Source: Hofstenia miamia (lineage: Eukaryota > Xenacoelomorpha > Acoela). From it: DNA of 64,000 bases. The number at the start of each line of letters is the position of its first letter. Position 1 is the stretch's first letter. The DNA lies in NCBI GenBank assembly GCA_004352715.1, contig SCFE01000003.1, positions 5,676,644 through 5,740,643 of the forward strand, written 5' to 3'. Shown here in pieces: positions 13,311-25,444 of this stretch. The notes under the pieces were generated by a model. The model searched no databases. It was not told the origin of the DNA and saw nothing but the letters and a program-made list of their open reading frames with translations. A program made the position numbers and the translations under genes.

Positions 13311-13404
13311 NNNNNNNNNNNNNNNNNNNNNNNNNNNNNNNNNNNNNNNNNNNNNNNNNNNNNNNNNNNNNNNNNNNNNNNNNNNNNNNNNNNNNNNNNN
13401 NNNN
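13311..13404. other. Assembly gap (94 N) inside a (TA)n region
   Basis: Ns are bounded by TATATA tracts on both sides. Open frames read across it are artefacts. Confidence 0.95.
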
Positions 13405-13435
<31 letters not shown>

Positions 13436-13439
<4 letters not shown>

Positions 13440-13779
13440 CTTGTCAACGAGCCGTAATTTCTAAGCTCGGCTCGTTTAAATTTTGAATAAATTCGGCTCG
13501 CCTCGGCCACATAAAATCTTTCAATGAGGCTCGTTTCAGCTTGATATTTTTTTAACATATTGTGCTCTCGGAATTTTTTCCATTGCTCTTCCTATTATTT
13601 AATAAACAATTCTAATATATGATTAAAAGTAAGGAATATTGAATGAAAAAATAAGAAAAATCTACATAATCAAATTAACAAGTAGCACTATAAATTTGTT
13701 TTGGTTAAAACGGCTCGTTTTGGGCTCGTTGTATATCCAATATTCTGCTCAAATTCGGCTCGGCTTGTTGACAAGTCTG
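13436..13779. mobile_element. hAT-type MITE, copy 1
   Basis: The ends are CAGACTTGTCAACGAGCC and, at the right, its near inverse (CGGCTTGTTGACAAGTCTG). The flanks are ATATATAT on both sides, compatible with an 8-bp duplication inside a TA tract. The subterminal regions carry repeated GGCTCG/CTCGGCTCG words. A second copy lies at 15962-16312. There is no coding capacity, so frames through this region are spurious. Confidence 0.8.
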
Positions 13780-14946
13780 ATATATATATATATAATTCTC
13801 AAATTAAACTCATAGAAACCCAACTAAAAATGAACGTACGAGTTGTCATTTAACTAGTAATCGACCACAGATTACATAAACTTATGTTTAAAAAAATTCT
13901 ACAACATTAAGATGAAATTGCTTAAAAGAGTATACATTATTTAAGCGGAGTCGATCTAACTCGGACATTTCACAATGCTGAAACGATTCTACATGTCTAG
14001 TAATGAATTAGTTAGTACATCAGTTGATTTCAGGGAAAATGCAATGTTTGAAAAACGCATTATTTGACAATCGCAATCAGAGCTATGTTTAAATAAATAA
14101 ATTTCACAACAATTATAATATAATAAAAACTATGAATTACCTTTCCTTTATGGATGTTTTTAGATGAAATTTGGGAAAGGTCTCAGAATGTTGTGGAAAT
14201 GAATGTGCAACAGAATTCCTTCCTAATTCTAAGGATTTAGTAACTGTCAATGAAAATATAACTATCTTAACCCTAAAGTGGACTTTTTGTTTGAAAATCC
14301 GGAGTTGAGGTAGTGCACAGATGACCGATTGTTTGCCAGATGACAGATTATTTGCGAGCCATTTACTAAATTTCAGTTGTATTTAGATTGACAGTGGTAT
14401 GAAACAGTATCTGTAAACCAGGATCAGCGCCAAAAGACGATCTATAAACAAATTGAAAAAATAATGTTAACGTTATGTTGGGTAATTATAAAGCTTTCAA
14501 AATATAACTATATATAATTATGTCATTCTTCAAAAAACAATACCTGAATACAGCTTCTTCATTGATAATTTTGTGGAAAGTATTGAGAAATGATTTTCTT
14601 AATTCCAGAAAGCTTTTCCTGAATGGTAGTTTTTTACCATCACTTTCTGTTGATAATCATGTTGAATGATGATTCATTCTCACACTTTTCAAATGATTTA
14701 AAAATCTCATATATCATTTTTGCTGACACTCCAGTAGATTCGACAATAGACATTTCATTCACAATATAGTTTTAAACATCATACGGAATTCTCACTTTGA
14801 ATTATATAAATTATTTTAAAGGGCTTACTTATACCTATGGCATGGCTCTCATAATCGTAAAAGAGCACTGATTTTTTAAACTAGTATTGAAATATTTCAT
14901 TAAGATAACATAGAAATTGATTGATATTTTTATGTTCAAAAAAATG
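13780..14946. other. AT-rich non-coding stretch
   Basis: No gene or clear repeat end recognised. Confidence 0.5.
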
Positions 14947-15042
14947 TCTGGGAATTGTGCGAAATTTTCTGGGAATATTGCAAATTTCTTTGGGATTTTT
15001 GCGAAATATTATGGAAATTGTGCGACATTCTCTGGGAACCTC
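14947..15042 (+). repeat. 21-bp minisatellite, about 4.5 copies
   Basis: Units start at 14947, 14968, 14989, 15010 and 15031 with consensus TCTGGGAATTGTGCGAAATT plus one base. The 21-bp period gives a 7-residue repeat in an open plus frame (LGIVRNF-like), so the ORF at 14921-15130 is explained by the repeat rather than by a gene. Confidence 0.8.
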
Positions 15043-15133
15043 ATTAATTAGTTTAAAGAAGGACCTTAATGTTGAAAATTATGGTGTGAATATTATACAC
15101 CCTAATGTTCAAATGCAACATGCATTATAATTA

Positions 15134-15345
15134 AACTCTGTCCCAGTTAATAAGTAAACCGGTTTTTTTAGGAAAATGAGATATTATGATATAAACATGA
15201 GTAAAATTTCAAGTTTTGATTTTCATTTTTTTAAAACATGCACAAGATCCTAAACTATCTAATTCGAGCTAAAACCATGGTATTTATGCTATAATAAAAC
15301 CCCAATTGTTGATATAAAACTTTACTTATTAACTGGGAAAGAGTT
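15134..15345. mobile_element. Short TA-target MITE (212 bp)
   Basis: Both ends read AACTCTGTCCCAGTTAATAA or AACTCTTTCCCAGTTAATAA when read inward: about 24 bp of inverted repeat (continuing GTAAA) with one mismatch. TA flanks each side (15132-15133, 15346-15347). The interior is AT-rich with no ORF. Confidence 0.75.
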
Positions 15346-15347
15346 TA

Positions 15348-15953
15348 GTTGAAATATTGTGAAAGATGTCACTTTTACTATCTGAAAATCTAATTTTACT
15401 GTTGTAATATCTTTTCAAGAACACATTGCTTGGGGTGAGCCCTTGTCAATTTCAGCTCTTATCTCCTTAACCCCAAACAACCCAAAGATTGTCTACAATT
15501 TTCAATGGTTCCATAAAAAATTAAACACTTATTACTGACTAAATGATAAAAATATCTCAAATCCAAAAGTACCACTGGATTGAAAATGACATTCTCTTTC
15601 ATTGTCATTCTCAATTCGCGCGACGACAGCTGACTTTGCACACGGCGCTCCCAACGAGACTTCGACGATCTATTGACAAAACAGAAAGTAGTTTAGACGA
15701 CCTGAGTATCTGAATCTTAGTTATAATGTGAATTTAAATGATTTGTATAAATCAGAAATTTCATTAAAAAATGGTTGTTTTCAAGTACCTCCACACACAT
15801 ACAAATCATTTTAATCAAATATCTATTACTTGCATGCAATAATTGATCTTTCGATATTCTACGACTGCTTAATAGGCTTGTAGGAAATTTTTTTGCAAAT
15901 GTAGACAAACCGATTTGTATCGTTAAATATATTCTGTGAAGTTTATGGTTAGC
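15348..15953. other. Non-coding stretch
   Basis: A CpG-bearing patch at 15613-15670 stands out in composition, but no exon could be supported. Confidence 0.4.
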
Positions 15954-15961
15954 GTAATAAT

Positions 15962-16312
15962 CAGACTTGTCAACGAGCCGACATTTCCAAGCTCGGCTCG
16001 ACTCGTTTAAATTTTGTGTGAATTCGGCTCGGCTCGGCTCGCCACATAAAATCTTTGAATGGGGGTCGTTTTAGCTCGGTAATTTTTTAAAAATATTGTG
16101 CTCAAAGAATTTTTTACATAGCTCTTCCCATTATTTAATAAACAGTTCTTAAATAAGATTATAGGAAAGGCATACTGACTGCAAAAAATAAGAAAAGTCT
16201 CCATAATCAAATTAACAAGCAGAACTATAAACTTGCTTTGCCTAAAATAGGCACGTTTTGAGCTCGTTTTATATCAAATACTGTGCTCAAGCTCGGCTCG
16301 TTGACAAGTCTG
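15962..16312. mobile_element. hAT-type MITE, copy 2, with perfect 8-bp duplication
   Basis: GTAATAAT lies immediately on both sides (15954-15961 and 16313-16320). The ends are CAGACTTGTCAACGAGCC and its exact inverse GGCTCGTTGACAAGTCTG. Subterminal CTCGGCTCG arrays and an interior with TTATTTAATAAACA match copy 1 at 13436-13779 along the whole length. Size, target duplication and CAG ends identify a hAT MITE family. It has no ORF. Confidence 0.9.
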
Positions 16313-16320
16313 GTAATAAT

Positions 16321-18953
16321 TATAAGAAAAACGATACGAAATTGATTGAGATTCCGAAATAACAATATACAAGATCATCTGCTACTGGAATTAGTGGAAA
16401 ATTCGCACAATTTAAATCATGGAAGAATTCAATCAGAATAAGTTGAAAAACTTACAAAAACTAAATTTTCAATTATTGCAGTTTGGACACAATATGCATG
16501 TAGATCGAAAGCGACATCGATGCGATAGCAAACGGTGATTTAGCGAAAATCTGCTGTCTAAATTTTACATAAAATTATTAATTTTATCACAATTGTAAAT
16601 AATTAGTACTTGAAATAAATGGGGAATGACTTACTTATGTTAAAAAATTAACTACTGCTTTTAATCGTATCCCCAAACACATCGTGTATAGGTGTTCATA
16701 TATTGTTTTCTAGTCACTAAAATTTATTTGTATTTTCGGATGTTGAAACTCAATCAAATTTTTGTCATATCTAAGCATTAGCCTTTATTAACATTACTAA
16801 CAGCAATGGCTGTAAAGCTCACATAGCAAGTCTGAGATTAAGGAAGCTATCATAGAGAATCGCAGACGACACATGTTGTTTCGAGATATATTGCCGAAAA
16901 CATTTATACTTAATATAGCTTTTGAGATGGAAGATTCCAGTGAAGAACTGCGAGTTTTAAAAGGTGAAAATGTTGGAAATCAACTTATACGTCTCGTTTG
17001 ATACGCTTTTTAGCCAATTTCAGGTAGTAGTTATAGTGTTGTCGGTTGGTATTTCTACGAAGTCCTAGAATCTATACGGGATCAATGCACAAAGTGAAAT
17101 CATAATCAAAGTTGGTGTTTTGAAAAGTTTTGGATTTAAGTTACATCTATTTTGCCTCAACATATTATTATTAACATAAAAAAATATGTATGCATTAAAT
17201 TGGCAACACCTGAAAAATTTCATAAACTGCGAATTTTCTTGTTTTACTTGAAATTTTCACCCTAGCACTTCAGTCAGCATTTCTGGGACCCTATTCTTTC
17301 GAGTAAAAAATACATTTCACTGAATTAGCTGAAAACAATAAAAAAGATTCATTATACTAAACAACAGAAGAATTTCTTAAAATGAGCCTCAATTAGGTCC
17401 CATCTTTTTAAGTAATTCGGTACATACTATTATCAAATCCTTCGGGTTTGATCAATCAGCAGTGTTGATCTCCATGTATTTACATTTTGATTACTTAGAC
17501 ATCAACACTAATAAATTTTATCTACTCTGATATTGCACAATGACTTAATACTCAACATTTAATTGTCAATCAAATTGATATTTATTAACCTTAATTGAAA
17601 ATATGGGTAGTAAAGCAGGAATACATTCCTATGATAATCATATTAAGAACGTTTAAATTTCATTGTTCATGTTTGAAAATAGATGAAACATGTGGTGCTT
17701 GGAGTTAGTTGTTCTAACGTAAGAATAATACTGGCAGCACTAATTACATGTGATTTCCCATATTAATTATTGGCAGATGCATTGAAGAAGGATGGGACAT
17801 CTAAAAATACAAAAATAGACTACTGAGATATAACAGAAGTCCGTATTTGCTTAAAAAACGGCAATGTCACTGCATTAGTCATTGGCATGATCAGAAGAAA
17901 TCGTTTAGATTATTGTGGAATTGGATGCTAAGAAGTGTTGAAGAAAGCAAGGGTTAGACTTATCTATTGAGTTGCTATTTCTATGAAATGGAACAGAAAT
18001 AACAAGCCGCACATTAAGAAAGCCGCCTGAAAAATACTATTTACAACTTTTTGCCGAGAGCAGTGAAAAGAAGTCTTTTTGACTCTTCCTTCAACCTAAA
18101 GTAGTATGCATCAATCTAATAATTTTGTTTAAAAAATGAGATTGTAGTTTGCAACTTTCCAATTTCTGCAATTGTTTTGGCATTCAACGTAATCATTGGG
18201 TATTGCCACGGACAAAAGTTGGAAGAAATTAATACAAAAATATATTCTGATCTTAATTTAACAATACTAAATAATGCTGGTAGCAAATCTGAAACGTCAA
18301 TAAACTAAAAAAACATTACAAAATAAAATATTACACACTTGGGCTATGGTATTTTCATTTCTGCCAGTTGAATACTCCTGATCGCAAAATGTGAATCCTT
18401 CCATTTGGATTAATTTTTTCTTTATTAGAATTACTGAAATATATCTTCAAACTATTTTTGATTAATTGTAATTTATTGATTAAATATTAAAAAACTGCAA
18501 ATAAAAATATCATCAATACAATATCACCTCAGTATATAAAATGTTGCCTGGGGAATCATTTTCGTTCTGCAGTGCAGTATAATTAGAAATTGATGAAACA
18601 GTAGCGATATTGTTATTTATTTGGGAAGCTATGAAGTTTTGACAAGCAATGTAGAAATTTTCAACAAGTTTTTAACCGTTTCCCACTCTAATTCTGCACA
18701 GCTCTGATTTGAAAGATGTTGAGTCAACATACCTGAGAAATGACAAAATATGTAGATCATCATTATCGTTTACCATGAAATCAGCCTTAAGTAGAAAATT
18801 CTAAAGACACAACCTGAAAAGCAAGGGTCCTAAAATTGAGTCCCTGAAGTAACTGGTATAGTTTTGTCTCCGTTTCTCCCTAGCTATCAACCCGCTTTAC
18901 AGCTCCAGTGGGAATAACACAGCTTAACTTTTTTAAAAGTAAATGGAATAAAA

Positions 18954-18956
<3 letters not shown>
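16321..18956. other. AT-rich non-coding stretch
   Basis: No supported gene. A 52-nt minus block with splice-like ends near 18735-18787 was considered and not called. Confidence 0.45.

Positions 18957-18989
<33 letters not shown>
18957..18989. repeat. (TA)n microsatellite
   Basis: Pure TA dinucleotides, about 16 units. Confidence 0.95.
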
Positions 18990-18993
<4 letters not shown>

Positions 18994-21900
18994 TAATTAA
19001 ACATGTGTGAGTGCCAAACATGTCTTTCGGTTAAATCAGAAAATAATATTAATAGAAAACATTAACAAGTTTTGAACAGGTTTTTTTATATTTTAATTAT
19101 AATTATACAAAAATACTGTACATCTTAAACTATGAATGAGCAATATGGATTAATATGAAAAAATGGTAATAATACTAATAGTTGAATTACGAAATAAACG
19201 AAATTCAAACTATTATAAAACAATTACAATATATTATAACATTTAATGGTACGCATTAGTGTATATTAGGAACCATGCTTATATTCCAGTAATCTCTGGT
19301 TTTGTCCAAAACATACAAAACTTTACCACACAAACTTCTTAAACATAGAAAAATACTACTCAAAAATAGTTTGAAATTTCAAAAAACACAATTAATTTCT
19401 ATTAGATATCCTCTTCAAAAAAACAAGGCAATAAGTGATTACAATAAACAAAAATATAAAGATAAACTTAAGGTAAATCCAATCTACAGATATAAACTAA
19501 ATCAATAACTCAAGATGAATTGCCTGCAAAAAATTATAATATTACATTATAGATATTTGTTATATTGATGGAGTATTATTACATTATAACAGGAAGTTTA
19601 AGTTAGAATGCTTTGTGAAACATTCAACTCTCATCGAAAATTTATTTAACATTAACAAGATTATAACTGTACCTGCAATTAAACTTGTAAAATTTTTCAA
19701 CTGAAACTCAATAACCAAGCTTGAACAAAACGAATAATTCATTAGAATATGGCTGCATCAGTCCTTTTTTAACCATTCGAAAGGCTTTGGTAACTGTTTT
19801 GAAATGAAACAAATTACCAACAATTGACAAGAGCATGTAACTCGATTCGATTAAATCACTGGAAGAACTTTTATAAGTTTGCTTAATAGGTAAAGAGTTT
19901 TTAATACTAAATTACAATGACGTTATCGTCTGGTTAATGCCTGCAACCGAACTGCAGAAATCAGAAGCTGTGCAATTTCAAACAGCAGAAATCACTACAG
20001 ATCAAGGGTGTAAAATTGACTATCGGGAAAAAAATAATGTAAAATATCGACATAAAAATATCAAATTATCTAGTGGGTCTTATGATAATTGTTGATTCCG
20101 GATGGCACAGTACTCAAACCAAACTATTGAAACAACACGGAACTGCAATTGTTCATCAAAAGTTTTTAAATGTCTGCTCAGTTGTGTGTAATATATTTTC
20201 AATAATTATGGTAAATCATTTCGTCTGTTAACTTAGAAAGTCAGGTATTCTTTTAGTAGCAAACACTTTTGGAGAATATTTCCTCCATAAAGTTGTTGAA
20301 CTTTGTTCTTAAACAATATTAACGGTAGTCGATATATCTATTGAAGTATATTAAACGATCTGATAATGTATACAAGCTAGTACTTCCATCACTTAGTTTA
20401 GGGGTTGCTAATTTAGTATGTAGCCCCAGTTGTTTGGAACCGCAAATGACGCTAACGAATAGTAAAGAATGAGTTAATTTGGTATAATTTTGCGATTTCG
20501 ATCGAAAATCTAATTAATATAAAGTAGTTATTTGGTTATAGTTGGGAATGTTTGGCAAAATAGTTTACATAGAGGACTGGGCGTATATCAGCAAAAGATT
20601 TTATCACAATCTAGATGGCGGAGAACTACAGATAATAAAATCTTTAATGCACTAAATAAATAAGCAGGGGTCAAATAGACGCGCGGTAAAAGAAATACCC
20701 GTTTGGTGTGAAATTCTTGCCACTTGTAAGCAACGTACTTAGGAAAAACAATTAATGTCACCATAAATTTTGCGCCAAGTATTAATAGCGCATTTCAAAG
20801 GTTGTGCTTGAGCGACGGTAAACGATCCATACGATTTGTATACATGTACCACAAGTTCGCGCAATAAAAAATTCATTTAACGTTTCTCAAAGAAGAGACG
20901 TTCAGGTTGTACTGCGATATACAAACGTATATAAACGGGTGGTTTTATATAAATTTGCCGTAGCCGCGAGGCGAGAGATAGATCGAAGAGTAAACAACGA
21001 TTAAACGCAAGAGTTGTCATCTGGCTGGAGGCTAAATCTCTTAACTTTACTTCTGTAATATGTTTGTTTTTCTGATTTGGTTCAAAACAGCTAGTCGAAA
21101 CAACGTGCACATTTCATATTGCAGTCGTTTAGCTGCCCCCAGGCCTAAGTAACCCATGATGGGACCTCACAAACTCAAATTCATAAAAATAAGTAGTTAA
21201 CGCCGACATAACCGGGTCACGTGATATGTGTTCTGCCTCAAATTCAAATTTATTGCCCTTGTAAAAATAAGGGCTGACCATAATCAATCCATCTAAAAGT
21301 AGACTCAGTAAACAAATGCAAACATCAGACAAAGTGAAGTACTAACAAATTTCAACTGGAAAAAGAATTTTACCAACCAATGCATTAACATTTCTACGAA
21401 TAAAACAAATTATTGTTCAAAAATAATTATGTACTTCTACAATGTCTGATCTGAGCTTCAAAAACATATAAAATTGTATAAAGAATTGAAGTGGATATTC
21501 AGAAGAAAACAATATGTAAATGTATACATAACCAACAAACGAGCAGAAATTTATAAATTATAGGTTCATACTTAACTGCAAGCCGTTTTTAATTTCTACT
21601 TGGACTTCTATCCATTATCATTGAATTTGGATAAATACATTAATAATTCAATATTTTTATGATTGGCCTGAGCTTGGGCTGATCGTAAGCCTAAAATATC
21701 GGTCCATGTGCAAATCTACAAGATAATAAGCAAACAAAAGACTTCAAAAAACAAAATTAAAATGGTAACTGTTAAAAGCACTAGGCGTGAAAAATTTAAT
21801 AAATGACAAATATTTTCATTGCTTCATAGATTACGTTGAGCAGTTTGGAATAAACAGTGAATTGACTGAGGCATGCGATAAGTTTTAAAACTGAGCTGAT

Positions 21901-22313
21901 CAAACAAACGAGCATAACTTTAATAACTGACAACGGAAATCAAGTATTTTAACAAATCGAAGCACTGTATAATGATATGGGAAAACCTTTATCAACGATA
22001 TCTAAATGCTATTCGGTTGACTACTTCAAATGAACGTGAGCCAAAATCGTCCTCAGCTATATTCCAGTCATTAAAATTTTTAAAAGTTTGTCAACATTTT
22101 GAAAATCAAATTATCTAAGACTTACTAAACTAGTTTCTTTTAACTATTTGAGGCCCATAGAGAAACTGAAGCTGCTTTAGTAGTAAAAATGTATGATATT
22201 GCACTAAACCTATGGTGATAGGCACCCTATCACCAAAATGATATTTTGAAATGCATCGTTGGTGCTAAATTAGGGTGGTATATATATATATAAGCTTTAA
22301 TAAGAATAAAAGT
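18990..22313. other. Non-coding stretch, locally less AT-rich at 20.6-21.3 kb
   Basis: No gene supported. The 20640-21340 part is compositionally distinct, with several CpGs, GCGCGGTAAA and CACGTGACCCGG. It may be an old repeat or a regulatory region, but no defined ends or exons were found. Confidence 0.4.
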
Positions 22314-22339
22314 TATATATATATATATATATATATATA

Positions 22340-23339
22340 NNNNNNNNNNNNNNNNNNNNNNNNNNNNNNNNNNNNNNNNNNNNNNNNNNNNNNNNNNNNN
22401 NNNNNNNNNNNNNNNNNNNNNNNNNNNNNNNNNNNNNNNNNNNNNNNNNNNNNNNNNNNNNNNNNNNNNNNNNNNNNNNNNNNNNNNNNNNNNNNNNNNN
22501 NNNNNNNNNNNNNNNNNNNNNNNNNNNNNNNNNNNNNNNNNNNNNNNNNNNNNNNNNNNNNNNNNNNNNNNNNNNNNNNNNNNNNNNNNNNNNNNNNNNN
22601 NNNNNNNNNNNNNNNNNNNNNNNNNNNNNNNNNNNNNNNNNNNNNNNNNNNNNNNNNNNNNNNNNNNNNNNNNNNNNNNNNNNNNNNNNNNNNNNNNNNN
22701 NNNNNNNNNNNNNNNNNNNNNNNNNNNNNNNNNNNNNNNNNNNNNNNNNNNNNNNNNNNNNNNNNNNNNNNNNNNNNNNNNNNNNNNNNNNNNNNNNNNN
22801 NNNNNNNNNNNNNNNNNNNNNNNNNNNNNNNNNNNNNNNNNNNNNNNNNNNNNNNNNNNNNNNNNNNNNNNNNNNNNNNNNNNNNNNNNNNNNNNNNNNN
22901 NNNNNNNNNNNNNNNNNNNNNNNNNNNNNNNNNNNNNNNNNNNNNNNNNNNNNNNNNNNNNNNNNNNNNNNNNNNNNNNNNNNNNNNNNNNNNNNNNNNN
23001 NNNNNNNNNNNNNNNNNNNNNNNNNNNNNNNNNNNNNNNNNNNNNNNNNNNNNNNNNNNNNNNNNNNNNNNNNNNNNNNNNNNNNNNNNNNNNNNNNNNN
23101 NNNNNNNNNNNNNNNNNNNNNNNNNNNNNNNNNNNNNNNNNNNNNNNNNNNNNNNNNNNNNNNNNNNNNNNNNNNNNNNNNNNNNNNNNNNNNNNNNNNN
23201 NNNNNNNNNNNNNNNNNNNNNNNNNNNNNNNNNNNNNNNNNNNNNNNNNNNNNNNNNNNNNNNNNNNNNNNNNNNNNNNNNNNNNNNNNNNNNNNNNNNN
23301 NNNNNNNNNNNNNNNNNNNNNNNNNNNNNNNNNNNNNNN
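22340..23339. other. Assembly gap (1000 N) bounded by (TA)n
   Basis: Exactly 1000 Ns, probably an arbitrary or unknown-size placeholder. TATATA tracts at 22314-22339 and 23340-23367 flank it. Confidence 0.95.
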
Positions 23340-23367
<28 letters not shown>

Positions 23368-23372
<5 letters not shown>

Positions 23373-23790
23373 TAATTTTCTCTAACAGTGATCATCCACT
23401 TCAAGGTTCGAGGGTAGCGTAATTCATAGTAGTGTTTTTCTTGTAACAATGGGAACATTAGATCACAGAATATCGTTAAATATTTTAAATAAAAAACAAT
23501 GTTTATGGATTGTTTGGGATTGTATATTGAAAACCGTATGAGTGGTTTGCAAGAAACTCATTTAAACTGGCAAATTAAACTTGTTGAACAGCTTGAATTA
23601 TTGTGATGACTAATGAAGAATGTTTGTTTTTATAACAAGGTTGCAAAAACTTTTTGATGTAAAAATAGTTTTAAACATGTCTAGCAAAAGATTTGTTATC
23701 TTAGTAAAAGGAAAAGTGCGAATGTTGCAGATGCTATGGCTTTACTAGTATGTAGAAGTACAAACGAATTTACAGTAGGGCAGATGCTAG
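23368..23790. other. Non-coding stretch
   Basis: AT-rich, with no gene seen. It may contain the decayed 3' part of the adjacent LINE on the minus strand. Confidence 0.4.
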
Positions 23791-23799
23791 TTAACCCTG

Positions 23800-25444
23800 A
23801 AAGGATACTCTATGTGAAAGTGTGTCAAATGCTTTAGACATATCCAACGCGGACGTAATCCTAGTGTTGACTCAAATTATGAGCATCAGTGATAATTTTG
23901 ATGCCAGCAGCAGTAGTTGAACCAAATTTTCGAAATGCAAATTGATTTTTTGATAAAAACGATTGGTAGGGTTGATCAAGGTAAGTTTTTATGATAATCT
24001 TCTCAGTACATTTTGCAACCATGTTGGTAATAGATACAGGGCGGTAGTCTTTTGGCTGTCTTAGTTTAATCACTTTAGGAACTGGAATGATTTTGGCTAT
24101 TTTCCACAATGCAGGGAAGGTTCCACTTTCATGTTTAAATTCAGAATATGAGTCAAGAGTTCAGTCAACCATTCTCAGCAATAAGCCAGTATGGAAGCTC
24201 ATCAGGACCTGGTGCCGTTTTTTCTTACAGACTTGAGAAATATATTCACCTGAAAGACGTTCATTGAGGGCAATCGTTTTGATCAGTTAAGACCCTTTCC
24301 ACCATTTCTGCATCAGGGTCATTTGAGATACTGTTATAATACAAATGTAGTTCTTCAGCAGTGAAACAGACTTGGAATCATTCAATTTGTTTTTACCCAT
24401 AAGTGTATTCTTTGCAACAACTGTGTTAGAGGTAGGTCCTTGTTGGAAAAAAACTGTGCGCATTGGACAACTATTATAAATATCAACCAGGTAATTAGCA
24501 TAGTAATCAACATTTTCATTATTTTAAAAGGCACAGAAATTAAAACACTGTACATAAAAACCCACAAGCCGCATACATTTAAACCTTTGATCCCGAAATT
24601 TCGCCTTTCCCACAATTCGATTGTGGTGCTTTTATTCACAATGCCTAGGTGGTCACTTATTAGAGTGGGTTAGAATAAGAAAATTTTTTGAAAAAACGTT
24701 GGATCGTGAAACAGAATTTTATCTAGGGCTTTGGTTTTCCGAGTTGTTAACTTTTTCTCCATTATTAATCCTGCTTCACTGCAGATATGTGGCACATTAA
24801 AATCGTTGAAATCGCCACAGACAATGTTCCGCTTATTTGAATGTGATATATTTATTTCTTCAATTCCAGAAATCATATGGTTAGCNNNNNNNNNNNNNNN
24901 NNNNNNGAAAATTTTTTGAAAAAACGTTGGATCGTGAAACAGAATTTTATCTAGGGCTTTGGTTTTCCGAGTTGTTAACTTTTTCTCCATTATTAATCCT
25001 GCTTCACTGCAGATATGTGGCACATTAAAATCGTTGAAATCGCCACAGACAATGTTCCGCTTATTTGAATGTGATTTATTTATTTCTTCAATTCCAGAAA
25101 TCATATGGTTAGCTAGTTGTTCTCATCGACTGAATCGCGGGGAAAACATACATTCACAAGAAAATATGAATCCAAAGGATCGTATATAATTACCAATCTT
25201 GCATTTCAATCTTTTCCCATTTCATATCATGAGATACAAAAATACAAACACCTCCACCAGATTGCGTTTCCAGGTTGTCCGTGCATTTCAACATATCAAG
25301 TTCCAGGCAATTCAAGGTAGTTCTCTGCCAAACTGGGAGCAATTTCACAGTAAAATGCTGACCACACACCTTAAATTTTGAATGTCCAGCATATTTCAGA
25401 CTGAAATTAACGCAAATTACCACATTGGATAAGATTTCGCCCAC
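23800..25444 (-). pseudogene. Non-LTR retrotransposon relic (endonuclease + RT)
   Basis: Read on the minus strand from 25444 downward, fragments appear in the order expected for a LINE ORF2. An endonuclease segment with GGGVCIFVS (25190-25444) is followed by a segment with VCGDFNDFNVPH (24670-25104, interrupted by a gap). Next come a degenerate KxxGPDELPYW stretch (about 24180-24240), then WKIAKIIPVPK and DYRPVSITN (23861-24109), and finally LDMSKAFD, the RT motif-A region, just below 23850. Stops and frame changes separate these pieces, so it is dead. The motifs fit the jockey/CR1-like half of the LINE tree, but the clade is not resolved. Part of it is falsely duplicated around the gap at 24886-24906. 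Confidence 0.85.
24679..25113. repeat. Direct duplication around 21-N gap (probable assembly artefact)
   Basis: Bases 24679-24885 and 24907-25113 (207 bp each) are the same sequence with one evident difference (GATATATTTATT versus GATTTATTTATT). They are separated only by a 21-N gap at 24886-24906. Overlapping contig ends that were not merged explain this best. Confidence 0.85.

Noticed and set aside
13178-13558. Open frames of 67-126 codons on both strands.
   Set aside because: They are made of TA repeat, gap and hAT MITE sequence.
18735-18787. A 52-nt minus block (ADFMVNDNDDLHILSF) between AAG and CAG/GTATGT.
   Set aside because: The acceptor lacks a pyrimidine tract, there is no partner exon, and the peptide is not recognised.
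22275-23375. A 366-codon open frame.
   Set aside because: It consists of 1000 Ns and translated TA repeat.
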